From Ustilaginoidea virens (lineage: Eukaryota; Ascomycota; Sordariomycetes; Hypocreales; Clavicipitaceae), in assembly GCF_000687475.1 (NCBI RefSeq), contig NC_057321.1:868001-932000 (forward strand): a DNA stretch of 64,000 bases, in the 5' to 3' direction. How positions within the stretch are numbered: the first letter of the stretch is position 1; the number at the start of each line of letters is the position of its first letter. The notes beneath the pieces were generated by a model that saw only the letters and a list, made by a program, of their open reading frames with translations, had not been told where the DNA came from and did not search any database. This document shows positions 58,040 to 64,000 of the stretch, in pieces. The translations under genes and the position numbers were made by a program.

Positions 58040-59390
58040 TCACAGGAAATCCGTTAGCTATATCGTCGATTCGGGCACCCCTCTATCAATAGGCTCTCCA
58101 AATTGCTTTAACGGGCTGGTTATAATAATATTAACCGCAATATCATCGAGAAGATTACCTATATATGCTATTAATGCCAGATGAACGTAAAGGCACCTAG
58201 CCGATTTAAATTCATACTTAAAGATAACGATACCAGCTAATTCAATTATAAAATTATCATCGATATCCTTTATATTAATAATCGGCCGGTATTACACATT
58301 ATAGATGCCGCGACAAGCTTCTAGGCAGCCAGATTCCTTGATCTATAAAGGCAGAAGGCCCATGATGTTTGGAATACCCTTAAGGAATGCTAGATTGATA
58401 CCTACTTTAGCCCACTAGATTGGATAGTCTATAATGCTGGACCAAACTTTGCTTCCGCCGAATTCCATTATAATGCCCGGCTTCTATCTATCAATATAGA
58501 TGAAATTCCTATAGAAGCCTATAATAGTATTGGCAAAGTCGAAAGATATCACGCCCCATTACGCCGAGCCTATACTATTATTGATAACGAAGTAGGCGAC
58601 CTAATAACAAAGGAACAGAAATTACAGCTTACTGTAAAGGCTGTCAATGATTCCGCTAGACCTAATAGTCTAGTGCCTATATTATTGGTCTTTAGGGCAT
58701 ATCCTCGACTTATAGACGATTCACCCCCTAGCTTATTAGTATTATAACGCGCCTTAACGTTACGAAAGGCTACTAATGAAGCTAGGAAATGCCTCGCTAA
58801 GCGATAAGTTTACGATGCCTTCGCCCAACGGAACGGCCTAGACACGCAGCCTATCTACCGACTACCCCTATAATCCGACGTACGGGTATAGCGAGAGAAA
58901 GGTAGATAGCACAGGCCATACCGGCTAATCAGCCTCAAAGGTGAGACCTATATCGTACAGATGCCACATAGCCCCGTCAAGTTCCGGTCAACAGTCGTCA
59001 AACCCTACAACCACGACCCCGATATAGACGATCCCGAAGATATCGTTTATACTGAAGGCCCGGCCCGTCCCGGCAGGATAGAAGTCAGGATACCAGCTGC
59101 AGCCGCACCTCTAGCCGCGATAACACCTACAGCCGCGATATATCCGTCGCCAGCCACTAGCCCTAATCAAATTAGGCTAGTATCACCATCACCACCGCTA
59201 ACACGTATAATATCCGATGTTATGATCAATAAGGACTAAGAAGAGGCTCTCATCAATACTATTACTTCTAATACCGTTATCGATGCCTCTTTCCTAACCG
59301 CAAAAGAGCAAGCCGACCTGCAGCTTGCTAGTCAATTACGCTAAGAAGGGAAGATTACAACCCCTAAGGCCCCTTTCAAATAGTCTGACC
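58040..59390 (+). pseudogene. Copia-II copy D integrase and linker
   Basis: HRRFGHPSINRLSKLL, then CQMNVKAPSRFKFILKDND, IIIDILYINNRPVLHIIDA, IVYNAGPNFASAEFHYNARL (second catalytic Asp now Asn) and GKVERYHAPLRRAYTIIDNE. The linker is open for 92 residues at 58961-59239. Only a few stops. Confidence 0.8.
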
Positions 59391-59395
59391 GTATA

Positions 59396-60385
59396 GAGAT
59401 AGAAGCGTTACAGGCCCGCAATATATTCCAATTTATTACTTTTGATATCGGTAAATATAGAGCCCAACATCTGTTTAACTCACATATAGTACGAGAAATC
59501 AAGGGCAAAGGCACAGACACCCCATACGAGAAGTCTAGGCTTATGATACAAAGCTATAGTAATAACAAGAAGCAATTAATATTGACTCAATCCCCTATAA
59601 TCCAACGGGCTAGTCAACAGTTACTTATATCATTAGCCCCATCACTACAACATTCTCACAACCTATTTCTTTAGATACGTAATATCACGCAGGCTTATAT
59701 GCAATCTTCTACTACCCTCAATAGATCGATTATCGCCAAGCTACCTAAGCAGATAGCACATCAATACCCCGATAATACCATTATGGAAGTGGTCAAGCCG
59801 CTGTACGGAATAGCTAAGGCAGGCACCCACTAGTAGGCGACATACTTCCGGCACTATCGCGAGAAGTTAGGCATAACCACATCCACCTATAACCCCTATT
59901 TGCTAATATCTGCCGGTAATGACCGTACTAACGTTCCTGACCGCACTAACGATACTAACGTTCCTGACCGTACTAGCGATACCATATGCTTCGGTATCGT
60001 AGGTATGCAGACTGACGATACCCTCGGCCTAAGTAATGATGCCTTCTTCCAATGGGAAGAATTAAAGCTTACCAAGGCAGGCTTCAACGCTAAGCCCAAG
60101 ACGAGGCTATCACCAACCGTGCCCTTAATATTCAACGGATATATCCTCACAGTTAATCAGACTGATAGCACAATAACGTTATACCAGAAAGGTCAAAGCA
60201 AGAAGATCGCGACCATCAACAAAAATGCGCCCACGGCCCAGCATAATTATATCGAACAACGCGCTCGCGGTGCTTACATAGCTACGGTCTGCCAACCCAA
60301 AGCGTCTTTTGACCTATCTATCGCGGCACAACACCAGCAACCTAACCCTAACGATATCGCGAGGTTGAACAAGCGCCTTCAATAG
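59396..60385 (+). pseudogene. Copia-II copy D reverse transcriptase
   Basis: Nearly open from DRIEIEALQARNIFQF to LNKRLQ; the main breaks are two adjacent TAG codons near 59832 (for WW) and a TAG at 60385. Segments: RSIIAKLPKQIAHQYPDNTI, PLYGIAKAGTH, then NDRTNVPDRTNDTNVPDRTS, an in-frame expansion, and CFGIVGMQTDDTLGLSND with QTDD. Open for 161 residues at 59900-60385. Confidence 0.85.
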
Positions 60386-60991
60386 CAATACGATAACCAG
60401 GATCGTAGCTTACGGTACATCAATCTGGCCCTTACTACAGCTAAACTCTTTATATTTATTGACGGATCCTTTGCCAATAACAAAGATTTAAGCTCCCAGA
60501 TTGGTTACGTAATTATACTAGGGAACGAGGCAGATACAGCAGATAATGCCTTCAACCTGATAGGTAATATCATTACTTACAGCTCTATAAAGAGTAAGCG
60601 TATAACACGCAGCACACTCGCTTCGGAGCTGTATAGTATGGTACAAGGGGTCGATATCGCATATGCAATAGGCACGACCCTCAACATGATTACCAGCAGG
60701 TTGGGACTACTAAGGATTCCTACGGTGGTATGCACAGATTCTTTTTCGTTATACGAATGCCTTATCAAGCTAGGCACCACAAAAGAGAAGAGGCTCATAA
60801 TAGATATTATAGCCTTGCGACAGTCATACGAGCGCCGGGAAATCTATAAAATTCGCTGGATCAACGGGAATAATAACCTCGCCGATGCAATGACCAAGGG
60901 AACGCCAAATAAAGCCCTTAAGACCTTCATCGACCAAAATAGGGCTATTATACGTATGGAAGGGTGGGTAAAAAGGCCGGTCAATATCTGA
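60386..60991 (+). pseudogene. Copia-II copy D RNase H
   Basis: INLALTTAKLFIFIDGSFAN, ASELYSMVQGVDIAYAIGTT, VVCTDSFSLYECLIKLGTT, ALRQSYERREIYKIRWINGN, NLADAMTKGTPNKAL and the end EGWVKRPVNI with TGA at 60989-60991. No stop is visible after 60386, so this terminal domain looks intact. Confidence 0.87.
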
Positions 60992-61229
60992 CTGCATTTA
61001 GAAGGTATTGGTGATATCATATGTGGCAAGTGGGTGGATTTCCTTGTGTTCAATGCTGCATTTGCTGTTTTTACTGCGTTTACTATTCCCCCTTTGTTTT
61101 GGCTGCGATATTCAACATACCGGCTGTACGGTATAAGCCTGTACAAGCCGGCCGCGCGGCGCGACAGCGTTATCGGCGGCACAACCTGCCGAGACCGCGC
61201 CGCACTTTTCTTTCTATGTGTGCGCCTTA

Positions 61230-61277
61230 CATCCTAGCGATTCCGATGTTTGCTTCTATAAAAATAGAAGCTGCCAG
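61230..61277 (+). other. Copia-II copy D polypurine tract in a stem-loop
   Basis: AGCGATTCCGATG, then GCTTCT-ATAAAAAT-AGAAGC, then the LTR start TATCGGAATCGCT. Same fold as in copies B and C. Confidence 0.65.
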
Positions 61278-61621
61278 TATCGGAATCGCTATCGCAAGGT
61301 GCCCAATTGGGCACAATTGGGCATATTGCGACAGATATGCCGCGCACACCCGTTACGCACGATGTGGCCACTTTTGCCCCTTTACCCCTGAGCCCGGTAG
61401 GGCACACGGGCAGCCCGGCCCGACTGCGCCGATACACGTGACAACGGCACACGCACAAAAAGGCCACATCGTGTAATTACCCTCTTTTGCTTCCTTTCTT
61501 TCCTTTTAGATAGTCAGTCATAATCAAAGAAGTAATCATACCTTTGACCGGTGACCTCACGGTACTTGATACCACGCGCGCGACCCTACGTATAACTGGG
61601 TACCCCGAGTTTATATCAACA
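61278..61621 (+). repeat. Copia-II copy D 3' LTR
   Basis: TATCGGAATCGC...TATCAACA, 344 bp, with the same tandem palindrome as the 5' LTR. Confidence 0.9.
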
Positions 61622-61912
61622 GTTACCGGCAGATATCAGCAAATAGGGGTCGTAAGTGGATGTAGTCATACCCAATTTCTCGCGATAGTGCCGGAAGTAT
61701 GTCGCCCACCCATATGTGCCTGCCTCAGCTATTCCGTACAGTGGCTTGACCACTTCCATAATAGTATTATTAGGGTACTGGCGTGCTATCTGTTTAGGTA
61801 GCTTAGCGATAATTGATCTGTTAAGAGTTGTTAACGACTGTATGTAAGCCTGCGTAATATCCTATATCTAAAGGAATAGGCCGTGAGAACGTTATAGTAA
61901 TGGAGCTATTGA
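61622..61912 (-). pseudogene. Copia-II copy E, reverse transcriptase piece upstream of copy D insertion
   Basis: Minus strand: LTLNRSIIAKLPKQIAR-type sequence, NTIMEVVKPLYGIAEAGTYG, WATYFRHYREKLGMTTSTYD and PYLLISAGN, which joins NDDTDHTG at 54404. Only light damage, so copy E was little mutated before it was split. Confidence 0.8.
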
Positions 61913-61916
61913 TATT

Positions 61917-62287
61917 TGTTGCAAAATGGTTATTCAGAATACTGTTAGAAATGTACTGAATACCGGCAGTGGCGTATAAGGCGTTGCGGAATAAAACAAA
62001 GAGCTGGTTAAAGATTTAAAATGCACGAGAGGTTGACCAGAGTAAAGATGTCAGGGAAATCTGATTCTAATTGTTGGTGACTATTCTATCTAGAAAGAGG
62101 GAATTTTGGGCATATTTCTACCATTTTGAAAAAGTGGTTAAAAATAACAGAAAACCGCAAAAATAGCGAAAAACCCGACGAAAAGTCGTCCTGCCCAACC
62201 GTGCCCAATCCGTGCCCAATGTCCTACCCAACCTAGCCCAGTGGCTTATAGCGATGTGCCGGATGCCCTATAACTGTTGGTGTCACA
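61917..62287 (-). repeat. Candidate LTR of an unidentified family (371 bp)
   Basis: Bounded by TGTTGCAAAATGG and GGTGTCACA, not RIP-degraded, containing three 'cgtgcccaa'-type repeats near 62195-62220. Copy E lies on the left and a Copia-II LTR on the right, so no duplication can be shown. No gene. Confidence 0.4.
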
Positions 62288-62596
62288 TTAAGGGGTACCC
62301 AGTTTGTACGTAGGGTCGCGCGCGTGGTATGATGTACCGGATGGTCACGAAGCAACGGATTCTATTGCTTTACTTATGACTATCTAAGAAAGCAGGAAAA
62401 GGAAGCAAAAGAGGGGGAATTACACGATGTGGCCTTTTTGTGCGTGTGCCGCAGTCACGTGCACCGGCGCGGTCGGGTCGGGCTGCCCGTGTGCCCTACC
62501 GGGCACAGGGGCAAAGGGGCCACATCGTATGCAGCGGTGCGCGGCACATCCGTCGCAAGGTGCCCAATTGGGCACCTTGTGACAGCGATTCCGACA
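62288..62596 (-). repeat. Copia-II LTR (left end truncated)
   Basis: From ttaaggggtacccag to GATTCCGACA; lacks the first about 15 bp. Closest in sequence to the copy A LTR (gtcacgaagcaa...). Contains CCCAATTGGG. Bases 62597-62700 after it read PYGLEALYWYAVKARY on the plus strand, a possible scrap of a third Copia RT. Confidence 0.8.
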
Positions 62597-62699
62597 ATAA
62601 CAGCCTACCGTACGGGCTAGAGGCCCTGTATTGGTATGCCGTAAAGGCCCGGTATAGCGGGAGACTGTATGTAGAAGGCCGAAAGTGTGGTATTAGCTA

Positions 62700-62961
62700 G
62701 GTTTGCCCGTTTGGTAATCCCGTAGAAATGCGCCGCCTGTTGTGAAGCCCTGTGGCCCACTGTGACCGGCCGCTGTGGCCGGATGTGGGTCACTGTAGCC
62801 GGTGCCGTGACCGGCGCCGTGGCCCACTGTAATCGGCGTTGTGGGGCGCTGTGGCCCCACTATAGCGCCTGGTAAAGCCACCGCGATATCTCAACGTAGA
62901 GACGTCGTATAGTGACGAGACCAGTACCAAAATACAGCTAAAAAGGCGCTGATTTCAACAC
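62700..62961 (-). repeat. LTR of a Copia-I-like element (partial, GC-rich)
   Basis: On the minus strand it starts TGTTGAAATCAGC at 62961, right after the purine run AGAAGGGG. The 62740-62860 part is rich in 'ctgtggcc'/'ccgtggccc' repeats. The far end is not defined; 62700 is approximate. Confidence 0.55.
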
Positions 62962-63042
62962 CCCTTCTGATTAGCAATATGGCTAATCCTAGCGTTAGAA
63001 TAAGAAGAAAGAAGTCCCTTTAAAAAATAAATGAGATTAAGA

Positions 63043-63390
63043 CTATAGGGATTGCAGCCCTAATAGCTGCCAAAATATAGGGAATTTCAGTCTTGGAAGT
63101 GATTTAGTAAGTCCATCCGCAGGCATATCTATTGTGGGTAAATAGGATATTTTTACCAGGCCAGCTTGGGCCTTCTCACGTATATACCGGAATTTAAGCA
63201 AGATGTGCTTAGTGCGGGCATGCTGGTTTGGGTCATTAGCGTTTAAAATAGACCCTTGGTTATCGCAGTATAGTGGTATAAGCCGTTGAATATCGACCTG
63301 GATTTCTTTAAATAAATTAGATATCCACTCCACTTCGCGAAGTGCCTTAAGCATTACGTCAGACTCGGCTTTAAGTGTCAAAAGGGTTTC
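63043..63390 (-). pseudogene. Copia-I-like RNase H fragment
   Basis: 112-residue open frame: TLKAESDVMLKALREVEWIS, LYCDNQGSILNANDPNQHAR, TKHILLKFRYIREKAQAGLV and ADGLTKSLPR. It matches the last 112 residues of the Copia-I pol at 1049-4186 but is clearly diverged, so it is a separate family member. Truncated upstream near 63390. The untranslated tail 62970-63042 leads to its polypurine tract. No RIP-type stop. Confidence 0.85.
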
Positions 63391-64000
63391 GCCTGCTAAG
63401 ATAATGCAGTATGCGAAGGATAAAGGCAGTGGAATGGTAAAATCGCAGTAAGGTAAAGTAACGGCACAGATAAGATACGAGACTAAGGCGTAGGGACAAT
63501 CTGATGTGCATTAATTCTGCATACTTGCTTGCGTGCATACATCCATACATTCCTCCCACTATTTGGGTAGGAATATCTAGGGATTTAAATACATAATAGT
63601 CCAACATAGAACATCCCTAGTGAAATCAATCTGACGTGAATATCGTGACCATACTGTGATATCATAGATATGTGGCGAAATGTGCATTTGTAGTGCATCG
63701 AGATTTGCGACGATAAAGTGGTGTGATCAATTTGTGATGCATCATACATTTGCGCGTGAGGGAATGTGTGTAAGTACTGGGTACTGAATTTTACTAGCAC
63801 TCGCCATATAAATATAAGTACTGAATGCTTAATACCTTTTTCAATCTGATGATGCGGCGATGCGTAGGAATTGTCGGCGATAGATATCCAAAAATAATAA
63901 AATAAAATAATAATAAATAATTTCATTCTGACATTAAGTGTTGATAAAACCACAGTCGAAGACTATTTTGACCTCCAGCTAATAGGTCCACCATTCAAGG
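63391..64000. other. Non-RIP sequence with one weak ORF
   Basis: Base composition returns to normal CpA/TpG use. The only notable frame is minus 63953-63585; from its second Met (63926) it starts MKLFIIILFYYFWISIADNS, hydrophobic and followed by YAS, like a secretion signal, with 113 residues and two Cys. I find no family match and no splice context, so it is weak. A 230-bp TGTCAAAAGGG...TCCAACA stretch (63376-63605) has LTR-like ends but no duplication. Confidence 0.25.

Larger units (their letters stand above)
54405..61621 (+). mobile_element. Copia-II copy D (complete, 7217 bp, least degraded)
   Basis: Two 344-bp LTRs (54405-54748, 61278-61621) flanked by GTTAC (54400-54404 and 61622-61626). 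Order: LTR, leader with poly-C tract (about 55060-55070), gag, protease, integrase, RT, RNase H, GC-rich 3' region, hairpin/polypurine tract, LTR. It is inserted in opposite orientation into copy E. Confidence 0.93.

Noticed and set aside
63376..63605. TGTCAAAAGGG...TCCAACA as a solo LTR
   Set aside because: Ends look right but flanks are not duplicated, and one end falls in conserved RNase H sequence.

Overview
The window is a repeat-rich heterochromatin-like block from a filamentous ascomycete (Pezizomycotina is the best guess; I cannot name the species). Almost all of it is made of LTR retrotransposons, one Tad-like LINE and their debris. Most bodies carry a signature like repeat-induced point mutation (RIP): CpA and TpG are largely replaced by TpA while CpG is kept, and coding frames are broken by TAG/TAA codons where Gln (CAA/CAG) or Trp (TGG) is expected. 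No rRNA, tRNA or CRISPR array was seen. Element names below are local to this window.

Layout. 1-4992: 3' part of a nearly open Copia element (Copia-I) and its 3' LTR, followed by an inverted LTR fragment (5064-5599). 5600-8905: 5' part of a second Copia family (Copia-II copy A, minus strand), its LTR split by a 925-bp solo LTR. 8906-32424: a nest four elements deep. An old plus-strand Gypsy-II chromovirus is split by Gypsy-I (9129-30535, duplication ATAGC). Gypsy-I is split in gag by a Tad-like LINE (10180-24224, duplication ATTAGCCTTAGG). The LINE is split in ORF1 by Copia-II copy B (10767-18026, duplication ATAAT).

32428-49717 holds one minus-strand, multi-exon gene that looks like a MULE-type transposase. 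It is split by a 14.5-kb Gypsy-II cluster (32926-47480, duplication ATTAG) that itself contains Copia-II copy C (36914-44286, duplication AAAGT), and by two solo LTRs (47694-48679 and 49113-49356). Two of the three insertions lie in apparent introns.

49718-53421 is another truncated Gypsy-II with a solo Copia-II LTR. 53422-54404 is a patchwork of a plus-strand gypsy scrap, a GC-rich LTR, a simple repeat and part of Copia-II copy E. 54405-61621 is Copia-II copy D (duplication GTTAC), the least decayed Copia-II copy, inserted into copy E. 61622-64000 has the rest of copy E, more LTRs, a Copia-I-like RNase H remnant and about 600 bp of sequence without RIP character.

The elements do not cooperate as an operon or pathway; the value of the window is its stratigraphy. 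The most unusual signals are an in-frame 18-bp minisatellite beside the reverse transcriptase active site of Copia-II, a hairpin that brackets the polypurine tract of Copia-II, a possible antisense accessory ORF in Gypsy-I, and the scattered MULE-like gene.
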